This document shows positions 1 to 7,349 of a stretch of 18,588 nt of DNA, piece after piece. Where the stretch lies: positions 1 through 18,588 of the forward strand of contig CAZQDP010000050.1 in the NCBI GenBank assembly GCA_964592375.1, read 5' to 3'. The notes under the pieces were generated by a model, which searched no databases, was not told where the DNA came from, and saw only the letters and a list, made by a program, of their open reading frames with translations. Each line of letters opens with the position of its first letter. Positions within the stretch are counted from its first letter, which is position 1. A program made the translations under genes and the position numbers. The DNA comes from CAZQDP01 sp964592375. Its GTDB lineage: Bacteria > Bacillota > Clostridia > RUG12999.

Positions 1-347
1 TCGCACAGAGTATTGCATTTAAATGCAGAATGACGGTGGATGCACTCAAAGATGTATGCGGCAAGGATTTTGAAGCCATACATATGCTTGGGGGAGGCAT
101 TAAGGATACCATGGTATGTCAGTTTACTGCCAACGCAACCGGCATGAAGGTAGTTGCAGGCCCCGTAGAAGCCACCGCAACCGGCAATGCATTGGTACAG
201 CTGATGGCCCTTGGAGAAATCGATTGCCTCACGCAGGCCAGAGGCATTGTGAAAAATTCTGCACCCATTAAGGAATACATTCCTCAGGACTGTGCTTTGT
301 GGGAAGCGGGATATCAAAAATTTAAAACAATCGCAAAGATGTCATAG
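1..347 (+). CDS. rhaB: Rhamnulokinase, C-terminal part (5' end outside window)
   Basis: This is the last ~115 codons of an FGGY-family sugar kinase; the reading frame is open from base 3 and ends with TAG at 345-347. Rhamnulokinase phosphorylates L-rhamnulose to L-rhamnulose 1-phosphate in the cytoplasm. The visible part carries the C-terminal FGGY signature: HMLGGGIKDTMVCQ (a glycine-rich ATP-site segment), then VVAGPVEATATGNALVQLMALGEI. The phrase AGPVEAxxxGN followed by QLM is typical of RhaB and separates it from AraB, XylB and GlpK. L-rhamnose isomerase begins 62 bases downstream on the same strand, which supports a rha operon. The start, nucleotide-binding N-terminal domain and promoter lie outside the window. 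The family is near certain, and rhamnulokinase is the best choice given motif and neighbour. Confidence 0.9.
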   Translation, partial: AQSIAFKCRMTVDALKDVCGKDFEAIHMLGGGIKDTMVCQFTANATGMKVVAGPVEATATGNALVQLMALGEIDCLTQARGIVKNSAPIKEYIPQDCALWEAGYQKFKTIAKMS

Positions 348-409
348 TCTAAAACAGGAATCACTTTAAGAAAATCATGCCAACATGCATGGCGAGAGGA
401 ATGGAGTCT

Positions 410-1672
410 ATGATAAATCAAGATACGATATCCGCATATGAATATGCAAAGAAATTATATGCATCCATTGGAGTGGATGCCGATGAGGCAATGAAGGTAC
501 TTGCAAGCACACCTATTTCCATCCATTGCTGGCAGGGGGATGATGTTGGCGGGTTTGAAAAGGATGATAAAAGTCTGAGTGGCGGTATTGCGGTAACCGG
601 AAGCTATCCGGGGAGAGCAAAGACTCCGGAGCAGCTTCGTGCGGATTTATCCTTTGTGCTCTCACTTGTGCCCGGCACCAAAAAAGTCAGCCTTCATGCA
701 TCTTATTTAGAAACAGATGGCAAAGTGGTGGACCGGAGCGAGGTGCTTCCGGAGCATTTTGCACGCTGGGTATCTTGGGCGAAGGAAAAGGGAGTTGGTC
801 TTGATTTTAATCCCACATTCTTTTCTCATCCCAAGGCGGCCGATGGATTTACCCTCAGCCATCAGGATGAAGGAATTCGAAAATTCTGGGTGGAGCATGG
901 CAAGGCTTGCCGAAAAATTGCTGAGTATATCGGCAAGGAATTGGGGCAACAGTGTGTGACTAATTTCTGGATTCCGGACGGATATAAGGACAACCCGGTG
1001 GATAGATATGCTCCACGCAAACGATTAGAGCAATCACTGGATGAGATATTTGAAGAAAAAATTGATCCAAAGTATAATATTGACTGCGTAGAAAGCAAGC
1101 TCTTTGGCATAGGCTCCGAAAGCTATGTGGTGGGTTCACACGAGTTTTATCTTGCTTATGCAGTAAAGAACAATGTGCCGCTCACCTTGGATGTAGGGCA
1201 TTTTCACCCCACCGAAACGGTTTCAAATAAGCTGTCTTCTCTTTTCTGCTTCATGGATCACGTGCTTTTGCATGTGAGCCGACCGGTGAGATGGGACAGT
1301 GACCATGTGGTGATTTTGGATGATGAGACCGCGGCCATTATGGCGGATCTGGTGCGTGGAGGATATCTTAATAAAACCTTTATTGCGCTGGATTATTTTG
1401 ATGCAAGCATCAATCGCACAGCAGCATGGGTAATCGGTGCGCGCAACACCCAAAAGGCACTACTAAAGGCATTGCTAGAGCCGGTAGCGCTTCTAAAGGA
1501 TGCAGAGCGCTCAGGAGACCTCACCACTCGCCTTGCACTCACGGAGGAATATAAAGCCTATCCGTGGAACGCAGTATGGGATTATTTCTGCGAAATGCAA
1601 AGCACCCCGGTGCGTGAGAGCTGGCTGGCAGAGGTAAAGGCATATGAAACGGATGTACTTTTGAAAAGATAA
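410..1672 (+). CDS. rhaA: L-rhamnose isomerase
   Basis: RhaA interconverts L-rhamnose and L-rhamnulose, the first step of L-rhamnose catabolism, in the cytoplasm with divalent metals. The frame is open from ATG 377, but ATG 410 is preferred: AGAGGA (395-400) is 9 bases upstream, and the 420-aa product matches the usual ~419 aa. Conserved segments are PISIHCWQGDDV (35-46), KVSLHASY (92-99), LDFNPTFFSHP (131-141) and TLDVGHFHPTE (259-269). Metal-ligand candidates are E228 (in VESK), D261, H288 (in HVSRPVRWDSDH), D296 and D328 (in DYFDAS). These follow the E. coli ligands E234, D267, H294, D302 and D334 with a constant offset of six, which is strong support. The gene follows rhaB and ends seven bases before a strong terminator stem. 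No rhamnulose-1-phosphate aldolase follows, so it must lie elsewhere. Confidence 0.97.
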   Translation: MINQDTISAYEYAKKLYASIGVDADEAMKVLASTPISIHCWQGDDVGGFEKDDKSLSGGIAVTGSYPGRAKTPEQLRADLSFVLSLVPGTKKVSLHASYLETDGKVVDRSEVLPEHFARWVSWAKEKGVGLDFNPTFFSHPKAADGFTLSHQDEGIRKFWVEHGKACRKIAEYIGKELGQQCVTNFWIPDGYKDNPVDRYAPRKRLEQSLDEIFEEKIDPKYNIDCVESKLFGIGSESYVVGSHEFYLAYAVKNNVPLTLDVGHFHPTETVSNKLSSLFCFMDHVLLHVSRPVRWDSDHVVILDDETAAIMADLVRGGYLNKTFIALDYFDASINRTAAWVIGARNTQKALLKALLEPVALLKDAERSGDLTTRLALTEEYKAYPWNAVWDYFCEMQSTPVRESWLAEVKAYETDVLLKR

Positions 1673-1678
1673 CGATTT

Positions 1679-1730
1679 ATAAAAACAAACTGGGAAAGCC
1701 ATGGATTTTGCTTTCCCAGTTTGTTTTTAT
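1679..1730. terminator. Bidirectional rho-independent terminator after rhaA
   Basis: Bases 1679-1699 and 1710-1730 form a perfect 21-bp inverted repeat around a 10-base loop (1700-1709). The outer part is A-rich on the left and T-rich on the right (TTTGTTTTTAT), so either strand yields a GC-containing hairpin followed by a U-rich tract. It lies between the convergent ends of rhaA (stop at 1672) and the minus-strand glycosidase-like gene (stop at 1811). It probably serves both, though it is about 80 bases past the second stop. Confidence 0.9.
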
Positions 1731-1810
1731 ATCGGTGTTAAAAGATGCTACTTGCAAGGTGAAAAAAGAAGAATATAACGCCTGAGAAAAAGCTGCTATA
1801 TATATTTAAA

Positions 1811-3892
1811 TTATTTTGTTTTAACTGATAAAACAACCTGATTTTTTTCTTCGTTCCCAAGTGCATCCACTGCTCTTATCACAAAATAATATTGGCTATT
1901 TGCCGCAAGATTAGTAACAGTGGCCTCGTACGGAAAAGATAAAGGTCCCGTACCATTTTGATATGCAGCGCCTACCCTAGGGGTAAGCAGAAGTTTTGTG
2001 GTTTTTGTAAGGTTAACATCCGCGGCAAAATCAAAGGGCGTACGGCTGAAATAAGCATGGTAGGAAACCTTGCTTTGGTCAAGTGCCACATCCCAAGAGA
2101 GGGTAACACTTTTTTCGCCTGCAACTGCTTGTTGCAGTCCCACTCTGGCAACGGGCAGGGTAGCCGGCCAGGTGGTATCCAAATTAAGGGTGCTACTCCA
2201 CGTAGGCGGAAATGTATCCTTCATAAAGCCATTGTTTTTTGCAAAATCATTCACAAGTGTAATCCAGCCGTTTGTGATATATGGAATGAAACCAAAACGA
2301 TTATAGAGTGAAAGCTCTTCAAATAGAAGCGATTTTCCAATATCGGACTTCCCAATGAGCGTATCGGAAGAAATCTGCGAAGCGGGCCCCTCAGCATAGG
2401 AAAGCCCCAATACAACAAACCCATCAGGGCGACCGGCCTCCGCCGCAATTTTAGGGGCAAAATTATTGCTATTATCTGCAAATGTCAATGGCGAAAAGAC
2501 TGCGGATGGACTAGAATCCATGCGAAAGCTTTCAAACACCACATAATCAACATACGGCCTTGTGGTATACTGATATTGGGGAAGATTGGGATGAAAGAAA
2601 AACAGCCCTCTGTTTTGCGCAATATACTTATCGGGATATTCACTGCGTAGCCTTTTAACAAACTGGGTGGCACCCGGTGCGGTCCATTCAAACTCAGATT
2701 GGTTAAAGCTGGTTTTATCCGTGTAGGAATTGGGCGCACAGGTGTCTATGGTATCTAAGAATATCCCATCACAGCCAAGGCCTCTTCCGTAGTCCGTTGA
2801 AAGAATCTCGCGCAGACCGTGGATGCCGTCGGAGGAATCCTTTCGCATCAGGTTTAGCGTTTGATACCAATTGGGGTCACCGGCATTCACAAAAGCACCA
2901 TTAAAGGCTTTATTAATATCCGGTGCGCCGTCAAAATCATTATCATCTAAATAATAAGAGGCAAATCCTGTGCCGCCGGGGGAGGGAGCACCTTTAACAT
3001 CAATGCCCTTAAGGTGAGGGTTGCTATCGGGAAACGCACCGCGTGGGTCTACCCTCGGGCCGGATCCATCCCCTATAAAGCGTGGGTCACCTTTCATCTG
3101 CAGGGCTGTTTTTCCGGTGGTGCGCACATCCTCGCCGATGGAAATATAACCAAAAACCTTCACATCATCCCGAGGGTCATCGCGGTCGATACCCTTTTGA
3201 ATATTTGCAACCTGCTCACGGGTTAAATTTGCCTGAGCCGGATGCAGAATAACGATTGGATAGGTTTTTGCCATTTCGATAACCTCATCATTTAGTGCAC
3301 CGTAGTAAATCATATAAGGGGCGCTGGGGGGACTTTTAAACATGGGAATCATTGTACTGACCGCTTGATCCTGATCCATTTTATCAAATGGGTTTTCTTT
3401 GCTACTCAGGATAATCAGTCCGCGGTCATAAAAGACCTTTTGCCCCAGTGCATCCTCTGCAAGCCTTCGAAGAGGAATGAATACCCTGTCATTCACTACC
3501 TTTGCACTGACATCCAGCGGCAAACGCACCCCACCAACATCCATTTCGTTTTGATCAATCACCAAGGAAACCGTTTTATCCTTTGTACGAATGATGACGG
3601 TTTGCGTATCAGAAAGCCATTCCACCTTGGCACCAAAGCTTTCCGCAATAAATCGAACGGGCACCAAGGTCCTGCCCTGCTCCGTGAAGGGAACAACATC
3701 GGCATTATTTGGGTCTATCATGGTCTCTCGTCCATATACATATGCTTTAGAACTCGCAATTTTCAGTGCAACCCCTTGCGATAACACCGAAGAGACATCC
3801 ATCTGCGCAGCGACTGCATTGCAGGGAGTAGATAGAAGTCCAATCATCATCAGGAACATAAATAGTGTTTGTACAAAGCTTGTTTTTCGCAT
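1811..3892 (-). CDS. Secreted GH114-like TIM-barrel protein with copper-amine-oxidase-like N-domain and FN3-like C-domain
   Basis: This is a 693-aa exported protein. The start is ATG 3892: AGGAGG (3898-3903) is 5 bases upstream of it but only 2 from the ATG at 3895. Residues 1-29 are a signal peptide (basic MRK, hydrophobic core, cut near AVAA|Q). Residues ~42-165 resemble the copper-amine-oxidase N-terminal domain of Firmicutes surface proteins, in two half-repeats (TLVPVRFIAESFGAKVEW; RVFIPLRRLAEDALGQ). Residues ~195-555 resemble the GH114/endo-alpha-1,4-polygalactosaminidase-like barrel: MIYYG, VILHP, VFGYISIGED (246-255), GCDGIFLDTIDT (373-384), YIAQNRG (423-429) and YVDYVVFESF (447-456). 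Residues ~580-693 look like a fibronectin-III module (VTLSWD; YYFVIRAVDALGNE). The D/E residues in SIGED and FLDTID are candidate catalytic residues. The polysaccharide substrate is not known from sequence. No sortase signal or C-terminal anchor is visible. Architecture is fairly sure; enzyme activity is inferred. Confidence 0.8.
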   Translation of the reverse strand: MRKTSFVQTLFMFLMMIGLLSTPCNAVAAQMDVSSVLSQGVALKIASSKAYVYGRETMIDPNNADVVPFTEQGRTLVPVRFIAESFGAKVEWLSDTQTVIIRTKDKTVSLVIDQNEMDVGGVRLPLDVSAKVVNDRVFIPLRRLAEDALGQKVFYDRGLIILSSKENPFDKMDQDQAVSTMIPMFKSPPSAPYMIYYGALNDEVIEMAKTYPIVILHPAQANLTREQVANIQKGIDRDDPRDDVKVFGYISIGEDVRTTGKTALQMKGDPRFIGDGSGPRVDPRGAFPDSNPHLKGIDVKGAPSPGGTGFASYYLDDNDFDGAPDINKAFNGAFVNAGDPNWYQTLNLMRKDSSDGIHGLREILSTDYGRGLGCDGIFLDTIDTCAPNSYTDKTSFNQSEFEWTAPGATQFVKRLRSEYPDKYIAQNRGLFFFHPNLPQYQYTTRPYVDYVVFESFRMDSSPSAVFSPLTFADNSNNFAPKIAAEAGRPDGFVVLGLSYAEGPASQISSDTLIGKSDIGKSLLFEELSLYNRFGFIPYITNGWITLVNDFAKNNGFMKDTFPPTWSSTLNLDTTWPATLPVARVGLQQAVAGEKSVTLSWDVALDQSKVSYHAYFSRTPFDFAADVNLTKTTKLLLTPRVGAAYQNGTGPLSFPYEATVTNLAANSQYYFVIRAVDALGNEEKNQVVLSVKTK

Positions 3893-3962
3893 CATATCCT
3901 CCTCTTCCAATGCGTTATGCATTGGTTTTGATTTTCGTGGTGTTGTTCGTTTTTACATTGAT

Positions 3963-3991
3963 TTTAAAAATAAAGTGCTTCATTTTGTCAA
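3963..3991 (-). promoter_or_regulatory. Possible promoter of the GH114-like gene
   Basis: On the minus strand a perfect TTGACA -35 (3986-3991) overlaps the end of the upstream AraC gene. After 17 bases comes TTTAAA (3963-3968), or TAAAAT (3961-3966) at 19-base spacing. The -10 is poor, so the call rests on the -35 and on the position ~70 bases before the start codon. The gene may also receive read-through from the AraC gene. Confidence 0.4.
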
Positions 3992-4876
3992 ATGCTTGGG
4001 CGAAAACCCATATTTCTTCTTAAAACAATTGGAAAAGTAGGCTTGATCATAAAAACCACAGGCATAGCATATCTCTTTGATAGACAACGTATGGTTGCCA
4101 GACAGAAGCTCATGCGCTTTTTTTAGCCTGAATTGAATTAAATAGTTCATGATGGATACGCCATGGATTGATTTAAATACTCTGTTCATGTGGCCGGTGC
4201 TAAGCCCAAAGTGATTGGCAATATCCTCACAGTGCACTCTGTAGCTGTAGTTTGCTTTTATGTAGGAGAGGATCATATGAGAAATGCGTTCATTTCTCCG
4301 GATATGTGCTTTTTCTGCATCGCCTTTTTTCTGCCAACAGTCCACATCAACCACAGCACCAAATAAGTAAAAAATCCATGGATACAGCAGCGGCAAGCAT
4401 AGATTATCAGGTGGATTATCCTTTAGTCTGCTCACCACGTGCAGAAAGATGCTTTGATAAAGAGGATCAAGCGTCTGCAAAATAATCTGCCCTCGCTCAT
4501 GCCGCAATGCCGGTTTGGATAAGCTCACTTCATCCTTTGTGGATACATAAACGGAAAAGCCGAGCATGGCACTATCTGCCTCTTGGCATTCCCAGCCATG
4601 AATTACCCCAGGAGGAATCATGCAGCATTCGCCGGATTGCACAAGCATAGGAGATTGGTTTTTGGCCTGCATTTGCACTCTTCCCTGAAGAACGTACTGA
4701 AAGTGAAAGTTATCATGCACATGAAAAGAGCAGCCTTCTCCCGGCCCATATAGTTTATTAAAACGAAAATATTCAATTTGCAGCATCAGATTATCATAGC
4801 CAAAGAATGAAACAGTACGATCAATATCCGCCAATTTGGCATCAATATTTCTCACATGTGTACTATTGATGTGCAT
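3980..4876 (-). CDS. AraC-family transcriptional regulator with N-terminal cupin domain (regulator 1)
   Basis: This 298-aa DNA-binding protein probably senses a small carbohydrate or related ligand and activates the divergent URO-D-family gene. Residues ~45-125 are a cupin/AraC-ligand domain with the histidine cluster FHVHDNFHF (51-59), VLQGRVQMQ and the PPGVIHGW turn (88-95). Residues ~197-298 hold two helix-turn-helix units, SYRVHCEDIANHFGLSTGHMNRVFKS and LSIKEICYACGFYDQAYFSNCFKKKYGFSPKH. The latter is the classical AraC signature. The frame is open to 4921, but ATG 4876 is chosen: GAGGTGAGG precedes it, and the predicted promoter -10 (4910-4915) lies inside the longer version. The gene is separated by about 240 bases from the URO-D start. 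The minus-strand secreted gene follows 87 bases downstream and could be co-regulated. Confidence 0.92.
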   Translation of the reverse strand: MHINSTHVRNIDAKLADIDRTVSFFGYDNLMLQIEYFRFNKLYGPGEGCSFHVHDNFHFQYVLQGRVQMQAKNQSPMLVQSGECCMIPPGVIHGWECQEADSAMLGFSVYVSTKDEVSLSKPALRHERGQIILQTLDPLYQSIFLHVVSRLKDNPPDNLCLPLLYPWIFYLFGAVVDVDCWQKKGDAEKAHIRRNERISHMILSYIKANYSYRVHCEDIANHFGLSTGHMNRVFKSIHGVSIMNYLIQFRLKKAHELLSGNHTLSIKEICYACGFYDQAYFSNCFKKKYGFSPKHLTK

Positions 4877-4909
4877 CAACCTCACCTCTTTATACATGGC
4901 TTTATTTCT

Positions 4910-4938
4910 ATCATAAATCAAGTTTCCACAAAAGTCAA
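4910..4938 (-). promoter_or_regulatory. Sigma-A promoter of AraC regulator 1
   Basis: Read on the minus strand, TTGACT (4933-4938) is followed after exactly 17 bases by TATGAT (4910-4915). Transcription would start near 4903, leaving a ~27-base leader before the ATG at 4876. This also argues against the longer start at 4921. Confidence 0.75.
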
Positions 4939-5022
4939 TTGGTAAGTTTGCGGATGATGTTCAAATAATACAAAAAATAGCTGATTAACAACAAAAAAAA
5001 TCAAAAAAGGCCGGTTTGTATA

Positions 5023-5031
5023 TGCTATAAT
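5023..5031 (+). promoter_or_regulatory. Extended -10 promoter of URO-D gene 1, lacking a -35
   Basis: TGC-TATAAT (TATAAT at 5026-5031) is a consensus extended -10. The -35 position at 17-base spacing (5003-5008) is only AAAAAA, so a -35 is not recognisable. The start of transcription would be near 5038, giving a leader of ~78 bases. This layout suits activation by the divergent AraC protein. The flanking 11 bases TATGCTATAAT are identical at the araR and second URO-D promoters. Confidence 0.65.
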
Positions 5032-5115
5032 GAAAAAAGTATCATCAATAATAACGCAGAGAGGATATGGCCTCAAAATGAAATAGAAGGATGATAAGAA
5101 GAGGAGATGGAAGGC

Positions 5116-6090
5116 ATGGATGAAATTGCAATAAAAAAGCATATGGTGATGCAGCAGGCGCTGCGTTTGGAGAAACCGCCAAAGATGCCACGAAATGACA
5201 TGAAATTAATCGAGTATCGACCGGATGCATACCATTTGGGTGAAATGGATCATTCAGTGAAGCGTGGGTGTGTGGAAACAACAAAGGACGGCAAACGAAA
5301 AGTCACGCAAGACGGCGGCATATGGGCAGTGGATGCGAAAGAAAAATATCATGACCATGAGGATGTACTGCGAGTGGATGTAAATGGGTTTGAAGTGGAG
5401 GCGGTAGGGGAGACAATGCTTACGAAAATGCAAAGCCAAGTGGATGAGGCCAGCCCCCATGCCTATCCCGTGCCACTGCATTATGGAACACTCGTAACCC
5501 GTGCTACCATCGAGTTTGGCTGGGAGCCTTTTCTTTTGGCGGCAGCACTTGAACCGGAGGAGTTTTCCAAAATTTTGGATCGTTTCGGGGAGGCATCCAT
5601 GGCAGTAATTACAGGATGGACGAAAATAAAGGATGTGGAGCTAATCGTCATACATGATGATATTGCCTCCACCAGAGGCCTTATTATTCATCCCGATTGG
5701 CTTAGAAAATATGTTTTTCCTTGGCATCAAAAAATGTTTCGTGCTGTGCGTGAGGCAGGTAAAAAGGTTCTGTACATATCAGATGGCAATTATATCGATG
5801 CACTGGATGATATTTTGGCATGCGAACCGGATGGTTTGTTTGTTGAGTCAATGTCCATGGATCCCGAAGTCATTATGCGCCGCGCAGGGCGAGATAAGCT
5901 GTATTTGGTTAAAACAAATCCGCAATTGGTGGATCATGGAAAATCGGAGGATATCTATAACGAAATGAAGAAACTAAGAAGACTTCACGAGGAATTCCAT
6001 GGTATGATGATCTATGGTGGCGGCGGTGGAATTTGCCTTGAAAATGAAAAACGCTATGAAGCGTATTATCAGGAGCTTCTGGTGTATTGA
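5116..6090 (+). CDS. URO-D-superfamily protein 1 (methyltransferase/decarboxylase-like, not HemE)
   Basis: This 324-aa protein belongs to the uroporphyrinogen-decarboxylase superfamily, which includes HemE and corrinoid-linked methyltransferases (MtaA, MtbA, CmuA types). Start ATG 5116 is chosen because GAGGAG (5101-5106) is 9 bases upstream; that motif abuts the alternative ATG 5107. The N-terminal ALRLEKPPKMPR (15-26) matches the family opening. The most diagnostic segment is IHDDIASTRGLIIHPDWLRKY (179-199) followed by VFPWHQKM, the family's DD...G..isP..yr.f..P block. Then come VLYISDGNYIDALDDIL (218-234) and PDGLFVESMSMDPE. The H-x-C zinc pair of methylcobalamin:thiol methyltransferases is absent: that position reads I-S-D. 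There is no haem context. The gene is a single-gene unit between its own promoter and terminator, divergent from AraC regulator 1. Substrate is unknown. Confidence 0.85.
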   Translation: MDEIAIKKHMVMQQALRLEKPPKMPRNDMKLIEYRPDAYHLGEMDHSVKRGCVETTKDGKRKVTQDGGIWAVDAKEKYHDHEDVLRVDVNGFEVEAVGETMLTKMQSQVDEASPHAYPVPLHYGTLVTRATIEFGWEPFLLAAALEPEEFSKILDRFGEASMAVITGWTKIKDVELIVIHDDIASTRGLIIHPDWLRKYVFPWHQKMFRAVREAGKKVLYISDGNYIDALDDILACEPDGLFVESMSMDPEVIMRRAGRDKLYLVKTNPQLVDHGKSEDIYNEMKKLRRLHEEFHGMMIYGGGGGICLENEKRYEAYYQELLVY

Positions 6091-6110
6091 TTCTTACAAT
6101 CACTCATATG

Positions 6111-6156
6111 GCGGCCTTTTACATGAAGCAAGATGTGAAGGGTCGCTTCTTTTTTT
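6111..6156 (+). terminator. Rho-independent terminator after URO-D gene 1
   Basis: GCGGCCTTTTACAT (6111-6124) pairs along 14 positions, including three G-U pairs, with ATGTGAAGGGTCGC (6133-6146) around an 8-base loop. TTCTTTTTTT follows immediately (6147-6156). It separates URO-D gene 1 from the arabinose operon promoter ~50 bases later. Confidence 0.85.
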
Positions 6157-6205
6157 ATGCTGGGCCTGCTTGTTTTTAAAAGTTGAAATGATTTTTATTT
6201 TGCTA

Positions 6206-6234
6206 TTTACAACGATGCCGCTCTATGCTATAAT
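6206..6234 (+). promoter_or_regulatory. Promoter of the arabinose operon (araR-araB-isomerase-araD)
   Basis: TTTACA (6206-6211), a 17-base spacer and TATAAT (6229-6234) with an upstream TGC extended -10 make this a strong sigma-A promoter. The predicted start is near 6241, inside the palindrome at 6239-6248. No other promoter was seen between araR and araD, so it probably drives all four genes. Confidence 0.85.
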
Positions 6235-6238
6235 CAAA

Positions 6239-6248
6239 TGTACGTACA
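6239..6248. promoter_or_regulatory. AraR-type operator TGTACGTACA
   Basis: TGTACGTACA is a perfect 10-base palindrome centred between 6243 and 6244, 5 bases past the -10 and overlapping the predicted transcription start. As recalled, operators of the GntR/LacI hybrid repressor AraR in Bacillus carry a core close to TTGTACGTACAA; here the outer T/A pair is not matched (A/A). The position fits repression of the operon by its own first gene. It is the only copy seen in the window. Confidence 0.75.
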
Positions 6249-6290
6249 ACTAAAAATAAGCCGACTGGCAAAGCGAAAAGGGGAGTGGAA

Positions 6291-7325
6291 TTGAAAGCCG
6301 ATAACATGCCTAAATATATCTTTTTACAGGAATATATAAAGGGTGAGATTGCTTCGGGCAGAATGAAAAGGGGGGACTATATCCCTTCTGAGAATGAACT
6401 GGCCGCGCAATTTGGGCTTAGCCGCCATACCGTACGCCAAGCCATTGCAGGGCTTACCAATATGGGTATACTTGTGCCTCATAAGGGCAAGGGTACCATG
6501 ATAGCACCGCCCACAGGAGGGATGGTGGGCGTAATTATTACTTATATTAATAATTACATCTTTCCTGCTATCATCTCGGGTATCAATAGCACCCTGCTGG
6601 CCGCAGGCTATAGCATGCTGCTGCTTAGCTCCAATAATCGGTTTGACAAGGAGGAGCAGTGTATTGAGATGCTTAGCGGGAAACCCCTTCACGGACTCAT
6701 TGTGGAGCCTACGCAAAGTGCATTGCCCAATCCGAATATCGGATACTACAGATCCCGCTTGGAGGCCAATTTTCCCATGGTGTTTATCAATGGTTTTTAT
6801 AAAGACCTTGATACTTCCTATGTTGTGGAGGATGACAAAGAAGGCGGGTATATTGCCACATGGCACCTCATTGAAAAAGGTCACAAAAATATCGGTGCTA
6901 TTTTTAAGGTGGACGATCAGCAAGGGCACAGCCGATTTCAGGGTTTTTCCGATGCTTGTCGCAAGGGCGGCATGAAGGTGAAGTCAGAAAATATTATTTG
7001 GTATACCACAAGAGACGCCAAAATGGTTCTGGCAGATGAATCTTTTCGCGCACTTCAAAGCTGCAGCGCCGTTGTATGCTACAATGATCAGGTGGCACTT
7101 AAACTTGCGGAATATTTAAAGAGGCAGGGCATCCATGTGCCTGCCGATATTGCACTGGTGGGGTTTGACAATTCAGAGCTTGCTACCGCTACCGAACTAA
7201 AGCTCACCACAGTGCAGCATCCGGGAGAGTTAACCGGCATAAGAGCCGCGGAAATACTGCTTGGAGGCACAAAAAATGTAAAGGAAATGATGAAGCCTTC
7301 CTTAATTGTAAGGCATTCTACATAA
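6291..7325 (+). CDS. araR: Arabinose-operon repressor, GntR-type HTH fused to LacI-type sugar-binding domain
   Basis: This is a 344-aa repressor with AraR architecture. Residues ~8-72 are a GntR winged helix: YIFLQEYIKGEIASGRMKRGD, IPSENELAAQFGLSRHTVRQAIAGL, and the wing GILVPHKGKGTMI. Residues ~78-344 are a LacI/periplasmic-binding-like effector domain: VGVIITYINNYIFPAIISGI, VFINGFYKD, EDDKEGGYIATWHLIEKGHKNIGAIF, AVVCYNDQVALKLAEYL and IALVGFDNSELA. TTG 6291 is preferred as start because AGGGGAG (6279-6285) is 5 bases upstream; GTG 6285 would overlap that site, and ATG 6306 has no good site. In Bacillus, AraR releases DNA on binding L-arabinose. Here it leads the operon, with ribulokinase starting 24 bases later and its likely operator at the promoter, so autorepression is expected. 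The inducer assignment is inferred from the neighbours. Confidence 0.88.
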   Translation: MKADNMPKYIFLQEYIKGEIASGRMKRGDYIPSENELAAQFGLSRHTVRQAIAGLTNMGILVPHKGKGTMIAPPTGGMVGVIITYINNYIFPAIISGINSTLLAAGYSMLLLSSNNRFDKEEQCIEMLSGKPLHGLIVEPTQSALPNPNIGYYRSRLEANFPMVFINGFYKDLDTSYVVEDDKEGGYIATWHLIEKGHKNIGAIFKVDDQQGHSRFQGFSDACRKGGMKVKSENIIWYTTRDAKMVLADESFRALQSCSAVVCYNDQVALKLAEYLKRQGIHVPADIALVGFDNSELATATELKLTTVQHPGELTGIRAAEILLGGTKNVKEMMKPSLIVRHST

Positions 7326-7349
7326 AAAGAGCATATGGGAGGAATTTTT

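Noticed and set aside
3365..4040. Overlapping plus-strand frames opposite the secreted glycosidase-like gene and the AraC gene
   Set aside because: The minus-strand genes have signal peptide, domains, ribosome binding sites and promoters; the plus-strand frames have none.
5116..6090. URO-D genes as haem-biosynthetic hemE
   Set aside because: No other haem genes are near, the proteins lack the typical HemE opening and context, and both are controlled next to AraC regulators in a sugar region.
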